Assembly: GCA_963170055.1 (NCBI GenBank)
Contig: CAUJGJ010000347.1
Location: 1,282,201-1,346,200, forward strand
Direction of reading: 5' to 3'
Source: Halisarca cf. caerulea
Taxonomy: Eukaryota; Porifera; Demospongiae; Chondrillida; Halisarcidae
DNA: 64,000 bases
A program made the translations under genes and the position numbers. Position 1 is the stretch's first letter, and each line of letters starts with the position of its first letter. The notes under the pieces are model-generated. The model ran no database searches. It had not been told where the DNA came from and saw only the letters and a list, made by a program, of their open reading frames with translations. Of this stretch, positions 13,270 through 27,800 are shown piece after piece.

Positions 13270-15575
13270 CATTCCAAGTTGACACACATGACCTTTCTGA
13301 AGTGCTTTGGGCATATTTGTGTAATGTTGGAAATGCTGGTGCTAATACCAATATTTGGCACTAGCACCACGCACATTCCCATTTGACACACATTAAGTTT
13401 CTGAAGTGCTGTGGGCGTATTTGTGTAGTGTTGGATATGCTGGTGCTAATACCAATATTTGGCATTTGCACCACGCACATTCCCAGTGGACACACATGAA
13501 GTTTCTGAAGTGGTGTGGGCGTATTTGTGTAGTGTTGGATATGCTGGTGCTAATACCAATATTTAGCACTAGCACCACGCACATTCCCAGTGGACACACA
13601 TGACCTTTCTGAAGTGCTGTAGGCGTATTTGTGTAGTGTTGGATATGCTGGTGCTAATACCAATATTTGGCACTAGCACCACGCACATTCCCAGTGGACA
13701 CACATGAAGTTTGTGAAGTTTTGTGGGCGTATTTGTGTAGTGTTGGATATGCTGGTGCTAATACCAATATTTGGCACTAGCACCACGCACATTCCCAGTG
13801 GACACACATGACCTTTCTGATGTGCTGTGGGCGTATTTGTGTAGTGTTGGATATGCTGGTGCTAATACCAATATTTGGCACTAGCACCACGCACATTCCA
13901 AGTTGACACACATGACCTTTCTGAAGTGCTGTGGGCATATTTGTGTAATGTTGGAAATGCTGGTGCTAATACCAATATTTGGCAATAGCACCACGCACAT
14001 TCCCAGTGGACACACATGACCTTTCTAAAGTGCTCTGGGCGTATTTGTGTAGTGTTGGATATGCTGGTGCTAATACCAACATTTGGCACTAGCACCACGC
14101 ACATTCCCAGTGGACACACATTAAGTTTCTGAAGTGCTGTGGGCGTATTTGTGTAGTGTTGGATATGCTGGTGCTAATACCAATATTTGGCACTAGCACC
14201 ACGCACATTCCCAGTGGACACACATGAAGTTTCTGAAGTGGTGTGGGCGTATTTGTGTAGTGTTGGATATGCTGGTGCTAATACCAATATTTAGCACTAG
14301 CACCACGCACATTCCCAGTGGACACACATGACCTTTCTGAAGTGCTGTAGGCGTATTTGTGTAGTGTTGGATATGCTGGTGCTAATGCCAATATTTGGCA
14401 CTAGCACCACGCACATTCCTAGTGGACACACAAGACCTTTCTGAAGTGCTGTGGGCATATTTGTGTAGTGTTGGATATGCTGGTGCTAGTACCAATATTT
14501 GGCACTAGAACCACGCACATTCCCAGGGGACACACATGAAGTTTCTGAAGTGCTGTGGGCATATTTGTGTAGTGTTGGATATGCTGGTTCTAGTACCAAT
14601 ATTTGGCACTAGAACCACGCACATTCCCAGTGGACACACATGAAGTTTCTGAAGTGTTGTGGGCGTATTTGTGTAGTGTTGGATATGCTGGTGCTAATAC
14701 CAATATTAGGCACTAGCACCACGCACATTCCCAGTGGACACACATGACATTCCTGAAGTGCTGTGGGAGTATTTGTGTAGTGTTGGATATGCTGGTGCTA
14801 ATACCAATATTTGGCACTAGCACCACGCACATTCCCAGTGGACACACATGACCTTTCTAAAGTGCTGTGGGCATATTTGTGTAGTGTTGGATATGCTGGT
14901 GCTAGTACCAATATTTGGCACTATAACCACGCACATTCCCAGTGGACACACATGAAGTTTCTGAAGGGTTGTGGGCGTATTTGTGTAGTGTTGAATATGC
15001 TGGTGCTAATACCAATATTTGGTACTAGCACCACGCATATTCTCAGTGGACACACATGACATTCCTGAAGTGCTGTGGGCGTATTTGTGTAGTGTTGGAT
15101 ATGCTGGTGCTAATACCAATATTTGGCACTAGCACCACGCACATTCCCAGTGGACACACATGACCTTTCTGAAGTGCTGTGGGCATATTTGTGTAGTGTT
15201 GGATATGCTGGTGCTAGTACCAATATTTGGCACTAGAACCACGCACATTCCCAGTGGACACACATGAAGTTTCTGAAGTGTTGTGGGCGTATTTGTGTAG
15301 TGTTGGATATGCTGGTGCTAATACCAATATTAGGCACTAGCACCACGCACATTCCCAGTGGACACACATGACATTCCTGAAGTGCTGTGGGAGTATTTGT
15401 GTAGTGTTGGATATGCTGGTGCTAATACCAATATTTGGCACTAGCACCACGCACATTCCCAGTGGACACACATGACCTTTGTGAAGTGCTGTGGGCGTAT
15501 TTGTGTAGTGTTGGATATGCTGGTGCTAATACCAATATTTGGCACTAGCACCACGCACATTCCCAGTGGACACAC
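13270..15575. repeat. Segmental copy b of the three-copy family
   Basis: Matches 17950-20463, with an offset of 4888 bp (47 monomers) from about 13.83 kb onward and 4784 bp (46 monomers) just before it. One monomer, the GTAGTATAGG/CCAAAATTTGG unit, is missing here relative to copies a and c. Small private changes are present, for example CCCATTTGACAC near 13379 and GTGTATTGTTGG near 13112. Similarity in subtype order ends at about 15575. Confidence 0.75.
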
Positions 15576-17949
15576 ATGACCTTTGTGAAGTGCTGTGGGC
15601 GTATTTGTGTAGTGTTGGATATGCTGGTGCTAATACCAATATTTGGCACTAGCACCACGCACATTCCCAGTGGACACACATGACCTTTCTGAAGTGCTGT
15701 GGGCATATTTGTGTAGTGTTGGATATGCTGGTGCTAGTACCAATATTTGGCACTAGAACCACGCACATTCCCAGTGGACACACATGAAGTTTCTGAAGTG
15801 TTGTGGGCGTATTTGTGTAGTGTTGGATATGCTGGTGCTAATACCAATATTAGGCACTAGCACCACGCACATTCCCAGTGGACACACATGACATTCCTGA
15901 AGTGCTGTGGGAGTATTTGTGTAGTGTTGGATATGCTGGTGCTAATACCAATATTTGGCACTAGCACCACGCACATTCCCAGTGGACACACATGACCTTT
16001 GTGAAGTGCTGTGGGCGTATTTGTGTAGTGTTGGATATGCTGGTGCTAATACCAATATTTGGCACTAGCACCACGCACATTCCCAGTGGACACACATGAC
16101 CTTTGTGAAGTGCTGTGGGCGTATTTGTGTAGTGTTGGATATGCTGGTGCTAATACCAATATTTGGCACTAGCACCACGCACATTCCCAGTGGACACACA
16201 TGACCTTTCTGAAGTGCTTTGGGCATATTTGTGTAGTGTTGGATATGCTGGTGCTAGTACCAATATTTGGCACTAGCACCACGCACATTCCCAGTGGACA
16301 CACATGACCTTTCTGAAGTGTTGTGGGCGTATTTGTGTAGTGTTGGATATGCTGGTGCTAATACCAATATTTGGCACTAGCACCACGCACATTCCCAGTG
16401 GACACACATGACCTTTCTAAAGTGCTGTGGGCATATTTGTGTAGTGTTGGATATGCTGGTTCTAGTACCAATATTTGGCAATAGAACCACGCACATTCCC
16501 AGTGGACACACATGAAGTTTCTGAAGTGTTGTGGGCGTATTTGTGTAGTGTTGGATATGCTGGTGCTAATACCAATATTTGGCACTAGCACCACGCACAT
16601 TCCCAGTGGACACACATGACATTCCTGAAGTGCTGTGGGCGTATTTGTGTAGTGTTGGATATGCTGGTGCTAATACCAATATTTGGCACTAGCACCACGC
16701 ACATTCCCTGTGGACACACATGACCTTTCTGAAGTGCTGTGGGCGTATTTGTGTAGTGTTGGATATGCTGGTGCTAGTACCAATATTTGGCACTAGAACC
16801 ACGCACATTCCCAGTGGACACACTTGAAGTTTCTGAAGTGTTGTGGGCGTATTTGTGTAGTGTTGGATATGCTGGTGCTAATACCAATATTTGGCACTAG
16901 CACCACGCACATTCCCAGTGGACACACATGACCTTTCTGAAGTGCTGTGGGCGTATTTGTGCAGTGTTGGATATGCTGGTGCTAATACCAATATTTGGCA
17001 CTAGCACCACGCACATTCCCAGTGGACACACATGAAGTTTGTGAAGTTTTGTGGGCGTATTTTTGTAGTGTTGGATATGCTGGTGCTAATACCAATATTT
17101 GGCACTAACACCACGCACCTTCCCAGTGGACACACATGACCTTTCTGAAGTGTTGTGGGCGTATTTGTGTAGTATAGGATATGTTGGTGCTAATACCAAT
17201 ATTTGGCACTAGCACCACGCACATTCCCAGTGGACACACATGACCTTTCTGAAGTGCTGTGGGCGTATTTGTGTAGTGTTGGATATGTTGATGCTAATAC
17301 CAATATTTGGCACTAACACCACGCACATTCCCAGTTGACACACATTACCTTTCTGAAGTGCTGTGGGCGTATTTGTGTAGTGTTGGATATGCTGGTGCTA
17401 ATACCAATATTTGGCACTAGCACCACGCACATTCCCAGTGGACACACATGACCTTTCTGAAGTGCTGTGGGCGTATTTGTGTAGTATAGGATATGTTGGT
17501 GCTAATACCAATATTTGGCACTAGCACCACGCACATTCCCAGTGGACACACATGACCTTTCTGAAGTGCTGTGGGCGTATTTGTGTAGTGTTGGATATGT
17601 TGATGCTAATACCAATATTTGGCACTAACACCACGCACATTCCCAGTTGACACACATTACCTTTCTGAAGTGCTGTGGGCGTATTTGTGTAGTGTTGGAT
17701 ATGCTGGTGGTAATACCAATATTTGGCACTAGCACCACGCACATTCCCAGTGGACACACATGAAGTTTGTAAAGTTTTGTGGGCGTATTTGTGTAGTGTT
17801 GGATATGCTGGTGCTAATACCAATATTTGGCACTAGCACCACGCACATTCCCAGTGGACACACATGACCTTTCTGAAGTGCTGTGGGCGTATTTGTGTAG
17901 TGTTGGATATGCTGGTGCTAATACCAATATTTGGCACTAGCACCACGCA

Positions 17950-20463
17950 CATTCCAAGTTGACACACATGACCTTTCTGAAGTGCTTTGGGCATATTTGT
18001 GTAATGTTGGAAATGCTGGTGCTAATACCAATATTTGGCACTAGCACCACGCACATTCCCAGTGGACACACATGACCTTTCTAAAGTGCTCTGGGCGTAT
18101 TTGTGTAGTGTTGGATATGCTGGTGCTAATACCAACATTTGGCACTAGCACCACGCACATTCCCAGTTGACACACATTAAGTTTCTGAAGTGCTGTGGGC
18201 GTATTTGTGTAGTGTTGGATATGCTGGTGCTAATACCAATATTTGGCATTTGCACCACGCACATTCCCACTGGACACACATGAAGTTTCTGAAGTGGTGT
18301 GGGCGTATTTGTGTAGTGTTGGATATGCTGGTGCTAATACCAATATTTAGCACTAGCACCACGCACATTCCCAGTGGACACACATGACCTTTCTGAAGTG
18401 CTGTAGGCGTATTTGTGTAGTGTTGGATATGCTGGTGCTAATACCAATATTTGGCACTAGCACCACGCACATTCCCAGTGGACACACATGAAGTTTGTGA
18501 AGTTTTGTGGGCGTATTTGTGTAGTGTTGGATATGCTGGTGCTAATACCAATATTTGGCACTAGCACCACGCACATTCCCAGTGGACACACATGACCTTT
18601 CTGATGTGCTGTGGGCGTATTTGTGTAGTATAGGATATGCTGGTGCTAATACCAAAATTTGGCACTAGCACCACGCACATTCCCAGTTGACACACATGAC
18701 CTTTCTGAAGTGCTGTGGGCGTATTTGTGTAGTGTTGGATATGCTGGTGCTAATACCAATATTTGGCACTAGCACCACGCACATTCCAAGTTGACACACA
18801 TGACCTTTCTGAAGTGCTGTGGGCATATTTGTGTAATGTTGGAAATGCTGGTGCTAATACCAATATTTGGCAATAGCACCACGCACATTCCCAGTGGACA
18901 CACATGACCTTTCTAAAGTGCTCTGGGCGTATTTGTGTAGTGTTGGATATGCTGGTGCTAATACCAACATTTGGCACTAGCACCACGCACATTCCCAGTG
19001 GACACACATTAAGTTTCTGAAGTGCTGTGGGCGTATTTGTGTAGTGTTGGATATGCTGGTGCTAATACCAATATTTGGCACTAGCACCACGCACATTCCC
19101 AGTGGACACACATGAAGTTTCTGAAGTGGTGTGGGCGTATTTGTGTAGTGTTGGATATGCTGGTGCTAATACCAATATTTAGCACTAGCACCACGCACAT
19201 TCCCAGTGGACACACATGACCTTTCTGAAGTGCTGTAGGCGTATTTGTGTAGTGTTGGATATGCTGGTGCTAATGCCAATATTTGGCACTAGCACCACGC
19301 ACATTCCTAGTGGACACACAAGACCTTTCTGAAGTGCTGTGGGCATATTTGTGTAGTGTTGGATATGCTGGTGCTAGTACCAATATTTGGCACTAGAACC
19401 ACGCACATTCCCAGTGGACACACATGAAGTTTCTGAAGTGCTGTGGGCATATTTGTGTAGTGTTGGATATGCTGGTTCTAGTACCAATATTTGGCACTAG
19501 AACCACGCACATTCCCAGTGGACACACATGAAGTTTCTGAAGTGTTGTGGGCGTATTTGTGTAGTGTTGGATATGCTGGTGCTAATACCAATATTAGGCA
19601 CTAGCACCACGCACATTCCCAGTGGACACACATGACATTCCTGAAGTGCTGTGGGAGTATTTGTGTAGTGTTGGATATGCTGGTGCTAATACCAATATTT
19701 GGCACTAGCACCACGCACATTCCCAGTGGACACACATGACCTTTCTAAAGTGCTGTGGGCATATTTGTGTAGTGTTGGATATGCTGGTGCTAGTACCAAT
19801 ATTTGGCACTATAACCACGCACATTCCCAGTGGACACACATGAAGTTTCTGAAGGGTTGTGGGCGTATTTGTGTAGTGTTGAATATGCTGGTGCTAATAC
19901 CAATATTTGGCACTAGCACCACGCATATTCTCAGTGGACACACATGACATTCCTGAAGTGCTGTGGGCGTATTTGTGTAGTGTTGGATATGCTGGTGCTA
20001 ATACCAATATTTGGCACTAGCACCACGCACATTCCCAGTGGACACACATGACCTTTCTGAAGTGCTGTGGGCATATTTGTGTAGTGTTGGATATGCTGGT
20101 GCTAGTTCCAATATTTGGCACTAGAACCACACACATTCCCAGTGGACACACATGAAGTTTCTGAAGTGTTGTGGGCGTATTTGTGTAGTGTTGGATATGC
20201 TGGTGCTAATACCAATATTAGGCACTAGCACCACGCACATTCCCAGTGGACACACATGACATTCCTGAAGTGCTGTGGGAGTATTTGTGTAGTGTTGGAT
20301 ATGCTGGTGCTAATACCAATATTTGGCACTAGCACCACGCACATTCCCAGTGGACACACATGACCTTTGTGAAGTGCTGTGGGCGTATTTGTGTAGTGTT
20401 GGATATGCTGGTGCTAATACCAATATTTGGCACTAGCACCACGCACATTCCCAGTGGACACAC
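17950..20463. repeat. Segmental copy c of the three-copy family
   Basis: Contains the same ordered subtypes as copies a and b. Private changes include GCTAGTTCC near 20102 and CCACACACATT near 20128. The copies lie in the same orientation and on the same 104-bp register, so duplication by unequal exchange or gene conversion is the simplest reading. Confidence 0.75.
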
Positions 20464-22239
20464 ATGAAGTTTCTGAAGTGTTGTGGGCGTATTTGTGTAG
20501 TGTTGGATATCCTGGTGCTAATACCAATATTTGGCACTAGCACCACGCACATTCCCAGTGGACACACATGACCTTTCTGAAGTGCTGTGGGCGTATTTGT
20601 GTAGTGTTGGATATGCTGGTGCTAATACCAACATTTGGCACTAGCACCACGCACATTCCCAGTGGACACACATGAAGTTTGTGAAGTTTTGTGGGCGTAT
20701 TTGTGTAGTGTTGGATATGCTTGTGCTAATACCAATATTTGGCACTAGCACCACGCACATTCCCAGTGGACACACATGACCTTTCTGAAATGCTGTGGGC
20801 GTATTTGTGTAGTATAGGATATGTTGGTGCTAATACCAATATTTGGCACTAGCACCACGCACATTTCCAGTGGACACACATGAAGTTTGTGAAGTTTTGT
20901 GGGCGTATTTGTGTAGTGTTGGATATGCTGGTGCTAATACCAATATTTGGCACTAGCACCACGCACATTCCCAGTGGACACACATGACCTTTCTGAAGTG
21001 CTGTGGGCGTATTTGTGTAGTATAGGATATGTTGGTGCTAATACCAATATTTTGCACTAGCACCACGCACATTCCCAGTGGACACACATGACCTTTCTGA
21101 AGTGCTGTGGGCGTATTTGTGTAGTGTTGGATATGCTGATGCTAATACCAATATTTGGCACTAACACCACGCACATTCCCAGTTGACACACATGACCTTT
21201 CTGATGTGCTGTGGGCGTATTTGTGTAGTGTTGGATATGCTGGTGCTAATACCAATATTTTGCACTAGCACCACGCACATTCCCAGTGGACACACATGAA
21301 GTTTGTAAAGTTTTGTGGGCGTATTTGTGTAGTGTTGGATATGCTGGTGCTAATACCAATATTTGGCACTAGCACCACGCACATTCCCAGTGGACACACA
21401 TGACCTTTCTGAAGTGCTGTGGGCGTATTTGTGTAGTATTGGATATGCTGGTGCTAATACCAATATTTTGCACTAGCACCACGCACATTCCCAGTGGACA
21501 CACATGACCTTTCTGAAGTGCTGTGGGCGTATTTGTGTAGTGTTGGATATGCTGGTGCTAATACCAATATTTGGCACTAGCACCACGCACATTCCCAGTG
21601 GACACACATGAAGTTTCTGAAGTGTTGTGGGCGTATTTGTGTAGTGTTGAATATGCTGGTGCTAATACCAATATTTGGCACTAGCACCACGCACATTCCC
21701 AGTGGACACACATGACCTTTCTGAAGTGCTGTGGGCGTATTTGTGTAGTATAGGTTATGTTGGTGCTAATACCAATATTTGGCACTAGCACCACGTACAT
21801 TCCCAGTTGACACACATGACCTTTCTGAAGTGCTGTGGGCGTATTTGTGTAGTGTTGGATATGCTGGTGCTAATACCAATATTTGGCACTAGCACCACGC
21901 ACATTCCAAGTTGACACACATGACCTTTCTGAAGTGCTGTGGGCATATTTGTGTAATGTTGGAAATGCTGGTGCTAATACCAATATTTGGCAATAGCACC
22001 ACGTACATTCCCAGTGGACACACAAGACCTTTCTAAAGTGCTCTGGGCGTATTTGTGCAGTGTTGGATATGCTGGTGCTAATACCAACATTTGGCACTAG
22101 CACCACGCACATTCCCAGTGGACACACATGAAGTTTGTGAAGTTTTGTGGGCGTATTTGTGTAGTGTTGGATATGCTGGTGCTAATACCAATATTTGGCA
22201 CTAGCACCACGCACATTCCCAGTGGACACACATGACCTT

Positions 22240-24110
22240 TCTGAAGTGCTGTGGGCGCATTTGTGTAGTATAGGATATGTTGGTGCTAATACCAATATTT
22301 GGCACTAGCACCACGCACATTCCCAGTGGACACACATGAAGTTTGTGAAGTTTTGTGGGCGTATTTGTGTAGTGTTGGATATGTTGGTGCTAATACCAAT
22401 ATTTGGCACTAGCACCACGCACATTCCCAGTGGACACACATGACCTTTCTGAAGTGCTGTGGGCGTATTTGTGTAGTATAGGATATGTTGGTGCTAATAC
22501 CAATATTTGGCACTAGCACCACGCACATTCCCAGTGGACACACATGACCTTTCTGAAGTGCTGTGGGAGTATTTGTGTAGTGTTGGATACGCTGGTGCTA
22601 ATACCAAAATTTGGCACTAGCACCACGCACATTCCCAGTTGACACACATGACCTTTCTGAAGTGCTGTGGGCGTATTTGTGTAGTGTTGGATATGCTGGT
22701 GCTAATACCAATATTTGGCACTAGCACCACGCACATTCCCAGTGGACACACATGACCTTTCTGAAGTGCTGTGGGCGTATTTGTGTAGTGTTGGATATGC
22801 TGGTGCTAATACCAATATTTGGCACTAACACCACGCACATTCCCAGTTGACACACATGACCTTTCTGAAGTGCTGTGGGCGTATTTGTGTAGTGTTGGAT
22901 ATGCTGGTGCTAATACCAATATTTGGCACTAGCACCACGCACATTCCCAGTGGACACACATGAAGTTTGTAAAGTTTTGTGGGCGTATTTGTGTAGTGTT
23001 GGATATGCTGGTGCTAATACCAAAATTTGGCACTAGCACCACGCACATTCCCAGTGGACACACATGACCTTTCTGAAGTGCTGTGGGCGTATTTGTGTAG
23101 TATAGGATATGCTGGTGCTAATACCAATATTTTGCACTAGCACCACGCACATTCCCAGTGGACACACATGACCTTGCTGAAGTGCTGTGGGCGTATTTGT
23201 GTAGTGTTGGATATGCTGGTGCTAATACCAATATTTGGCACTAGCACCACGCACATTCCCAGTGGACACACATGAAGTTTCTGAAGTGTTGTGGGCGTAT
23301 TTGTGTAGTGTTGAATATGCTGGTGCTAATACCAATATTTGGCACTAGCACCACGCACATTCCCAGTGGACACACATGACCTTTCTGAAGTGCTGTGGGC
23401 GTATTTGTGTAGTATAGGATATGTTGGTGCTAATACCAATATTTGGCACTAGCACCACGCACATTCCCAGTGGACACACATGACCTTTCTGAAGTGCTGT
23501 GGGCGTATTTGTGTAGTGTTGGATACGCTGGTGCTAATACCAAAATTTGGCACTAGCACCACGCACATTCCCAGTTGACACACATGACCTTTCTGAAGTG
23601 CTGTGGGCGTATTTGTGTAGTGTTGGATATGCTGGTGCTAATACCAATATTTGGCACTAGCACCACGCACATTCCCAGTGGACACACATGACCTTTCTGA
23701 AGTGCTGTGGGCGTATTTGTGTAGTGTTGGATATGCTGGTGCTAATACCAATATTTGGCACTAACACCACGCACATTCCCAGTTGACACACATGACCTTT
23801 CTGAAGTGCTGTGGGCGTATTTGTGTAGTGTTGGATATGCTGGTGCTAATACCAATATTTGGCACTAGCACCACGCACATTCCCAGTGGACACACATGAA
23901 GTTTGTAAAGTTTTGTGGGCGTATTTGTGTAGTGTTGGATATGCTGGTGCTAATACCAAAATTTGGCACTAGCACCACGCACATTCCCAGTGGACACACA
24001 TGACCTTTCTGAAGTGCTGTGGGCGTATTTGTGTAGTATAGGATATGCTGGTGCTAATACCAATATTTTGCACTAGAACCACGCACATTCCCAGTGGACA
24101 CACATGACCT
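22240..24110. repeat. 9-monomer HOR (936 bp), two copies
   Basis: The rare variant GGATACGCTGG, with CCAAAATTTGG in the same monomer, occurs at 22585 and 23521, 936 bp apart. GAAGTTTGTAAAGTTTTG recurs at the same step (about 22970 and 23906). The surrounding subtypes, including GTAGTATAGG and CACTAACACC, keep the same order. Confidence 0.75.
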
Positions 24111-24829
24111 TGCTGAAGTGCTGTGGGCGTATTTGTGTAGTGTTGGATATGCTGGTGCTAATACCAATATTTGGCAATAGCACCACGCACATTCCCAGTG
24201 GACACACATGACCTTTCTGAAGTGCTGTGGGCGTATTTCTGTAGTATAGGATATGCTGGTGCTAATACCAATATTTGGCACTAGCACCACGCCCATTCCC
24301 AGTGGACACACATGACCTTTCTGAAGTGCTGTGGGCGTATTTGTGTAGTGTTGGATATGCTGGTGCTAATACCAATATTTGGCACTAGCACCACGCACAT
24401 TCCCAGTGGACACACATGACCTTTCTGAAGTGCTGTGGGCGTATTTGTGTAGTGTTGGATATGCTGGTGCTAATACCAATATTTGGCACTAGCACCACGC
24501 ACATTCCCAGTGGACACACATGACCTTTCGGAAGTGGTGTGGGCGTATTTGTGTAGTGTTGGATATGCTGGTGCTAATACCAATATTTGGCACTAGCACC
24601 ACGCACATTCCCAGTGAACACACATGACCTTTCTAAAGTGCTGTGGGCGTATTTGTGTAGTGTTGGATATGCTGGTACTAATACCAATATTTGGCACTAG
24701 CACCACGCACATTCCCAGTGGACACACATTAAGTTTTCTGAAGTGCTGTGGGCGTATTTGTGTAGTGTTGGATATGCTGGTGCTAATACCAATATTTGGC
24801 ACTAGAACCACGCACATTCCCAGTGGACA

Positions 24830-27800
24830 CACATGAAGTTTCTGAAGTGCTGTGAGCATATTTGTGTAGTGTTGGATATGCTGGTGCTAGTACCAATATT
24901 TGGCACTAGAACCACGCACATTCCCAGTGGACACACATGAAGTTTCTGAATGGTTGTGGGCGTATTTGTGTAGTGTTGGATATGCTGGTGCTAATACCAA
25001 TATTTGGAACTAGCACCACGCATATTCTCAGTGGACACACATGACATTCCTCAAGTGCTGTGGGCGTATTTGTGTAGTGTTGGATATGCTGGTGCTAATA
25101 CCAATATTTGGCACTAGCACCACGCACATTCCCAGTGGACACACATGACCTTTCGGAAGTGGTGTGGGCGTATTTGTGTAGTGTAAGATATGCTTGTGCT
25201 AATACCAATATTTGGCACTAGCACCACGCACATTCCCAGTGGACACACATGACCTTTCTAAAGTGCTGTGGGCGTTTTTGTGTAGTGTTGGATATGCTGG
25301 TGCTAATACCAATATTTGGCACTAGAACCACGCACATTCCCAGTGGACACACATGAAGTTTGTGAAGTGTTGTAGGCGTATTTGTGTAGTGTTGGATATG
25401 CTGGTGCTAATACCAATATTTGGCAATAGCACCACGCACATTCCCAGTGGACACACATGACCTTTCTGAAGTGCTGTGGGCGTATTTGTGTAGTATAGGA
25501 TATGCTGGTGCTAATACCAATATTTGGCACTAGCACCACGCCCATTCCCAGTAGACACACATGACCTTTCTGAAGTGCTGTGGGCTTATTTGTGTAGTGT
25601 TGGATATGCTGGTGCTAATACCAATATTTGGCACTAGCACCACGCACATTCCCAGTGGACACACATGACCTTTCTGAAGTGCTGTGGGCGTATTTGTGTA
25701 GTGTTGGATATGCTGGTGCTAGTACCAATATTTGGCACTAGCACCACGCACATTCCCAGTGGACACACATGACCTTTCGGAAGTGGTGTGGGCGTATTTG
25801 TGTAGTGTTGGATATGCTGGTGCTAATACCAATATTTGGCACTAGCACCACGCACATTCCCAGTGAACACACATGACCTTTCTAAAGTGCTGTGGGCGTA
25901 TTTGTGTAGTGTTGGATATGCTGGTACTAATACCAATATTTGGCACTAGCACCACGCACATTCCCAGTGGACACACATTAAGTTTTCTGAAGTGCTGTGG
26001 GCGTATTTGTGTAGTGTTGGATATGCTGGTGCTAATACCAATATTTGGCACTAGCACCACGCACATTCCCAGTGGACACACATGACCTTTCTGAAGTGCT
26101 GTGGGCGTATTTGTGTAGTATTGGATATGCTGGTGCTAGTACCAATTTTTGGCACTAGAACCACGCACATTCCCAGTGGACACACATGAAGTTTCTGAAG
26201 TGCTGTGGGCATATTTGTGTAGTGTTGGATATGCTGGTGCTAGTACCAATATTTGGCACTAGAACCACGCACATTCCCAGTGGACACACATGAAGTTTCT
26301 GAATGGTTGTGGGCGTATTTGTGTAGTGTTGGATATGCTGGTGCTAATACCAATATTTGGAACTAGCACCACGCATATTCTCAGTGGACACACATGACAT
26401 TCCTGAAGTGCTGTGGGCGTATTTGTGTAGTGTTGGATATGCTGGTGCTAATACCAATATTTGGCACTAGCACCACGCACATTCCCAGTGGACACACATG
26501 ACCTTTCGGAAGTGGTGTGGGCGTATTTGTGTAGTGTTGGATATGCTGGTGCTAATACCAATATTTGGCACTAGCACCACGCACATTCCCAGTGGACACA
26601 CATGACCTTTCTAAAGTGCTGTGGGCGTTTTTGTGTAGTGTTGGATATGCTGGTGCTAATACCAATATTTGGCACTAGCACCACGCACTTTCCCAGTGGA
26701 CACACATGAAGTTTGTGAAGTGTTGTGGGCGTATTTGTGTAGTGTTGGATATGCTGGTGGTAATACCAATATTTGGCACTAGCACCACGCACATTCCCAG
26801 TGGACACACATGACCTTTCTGAAGTGCTGTGGGCGTATTTGTGTAGTGTTGGATATTCTGGTGCTAATACCAATATTTGGCACTAGAACCACGCACATTC
26901 CCAGTGGACACACATGACCTTTCGGAAGTGGTGTGGGCGTATTTGTGTAGTGTTGGATATGCTGGTGCTAATACCAATATTTGGCACTAGCACCACGCAC
27001 ATTCCCAGTGAACACACATGACCTTTCTAAAGTGCTGTGGGCGTATTTGTGTAGTGTTGGATATGCTGGTACTAATACCAATATTTGGCACTAGCACCAC
27101 GCACATTCCCAGTGGACACACATTAAGTTTTCTGAAGTGCTCTGGGCGTATTTGTGTAGTGTTGGATATGCTGGTGCTAATACCAATATTTGGCACTAGC
27201 ACCACGCACATTCCCAGTGGACACACATGACCTTTCTGAAGTGCTGTGGGCGTATTTGTGTAGTGTTGGATATGCTGGTGCTAGTACCAATATTTGGCAC
27301 TAGAACCACGCACATTCCCAGTGGACACACATGAAGTTTCTGAAGTGCTGTGGGCATATTTGTGTAGTGTTGGATATGCTGGTGCTAGTACCAATATTTG
27401 GCACTAGAACCACGCACATTCCCAGTGGACACACATGAAGTTTCTGAATGGTTGTGGGCGTATTTGTGTAGTGTTGGATATGCTGGTGCTAATACCAATA
27501 TTTGGAACTAGCACCACGCATATTCTCAGTGGACACACATGACATTCCTGAAGTGCTGTGGGCGTATTTGTGTAGTGTTGGATATGCTGGTGCTAATACC
27601 AATATTATGCACTAGCACCACGCACATTCCCAGTGGACACACATGACCTTTCGGAAGTGGTGTGGGCGTATTTGTGTAGTGTTGGATATGCTGGTGCTAA
27701 TACCAATATTTGGCACTAGCACCACGCACATTCCCAGTGGACACACATGACCTTTCTAAAGTGCTGTGGGCGTTTTTGTGTAGTGTTGGATAGGCTGGTG

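Larger units (their letters stand above)
1..24730. repeat. Satellite block A: strict 104-bp register
   Basis: Monomer starts remain congruent to 1 modulo 104 at every point checked (5201, 12481, 18721, 24545), so 236 consecutive monomers carry no net insertion or deletion. Recurring subtypes define this block: GGCACTATAACC, GGTTCTAG paired with AGAACC, GGCAATAGAACC, GTAGTATAGG, GAAGTTTGTAAAGTTTTG, GAAGGGTTGTGGG and CATATTCTCAG. The register is first broken at 24731, where a 105-bp monomer with AAGTTTTCTG appears. The 105-bp marker monomer seen later is absent from this block. Confidence 0.9.
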
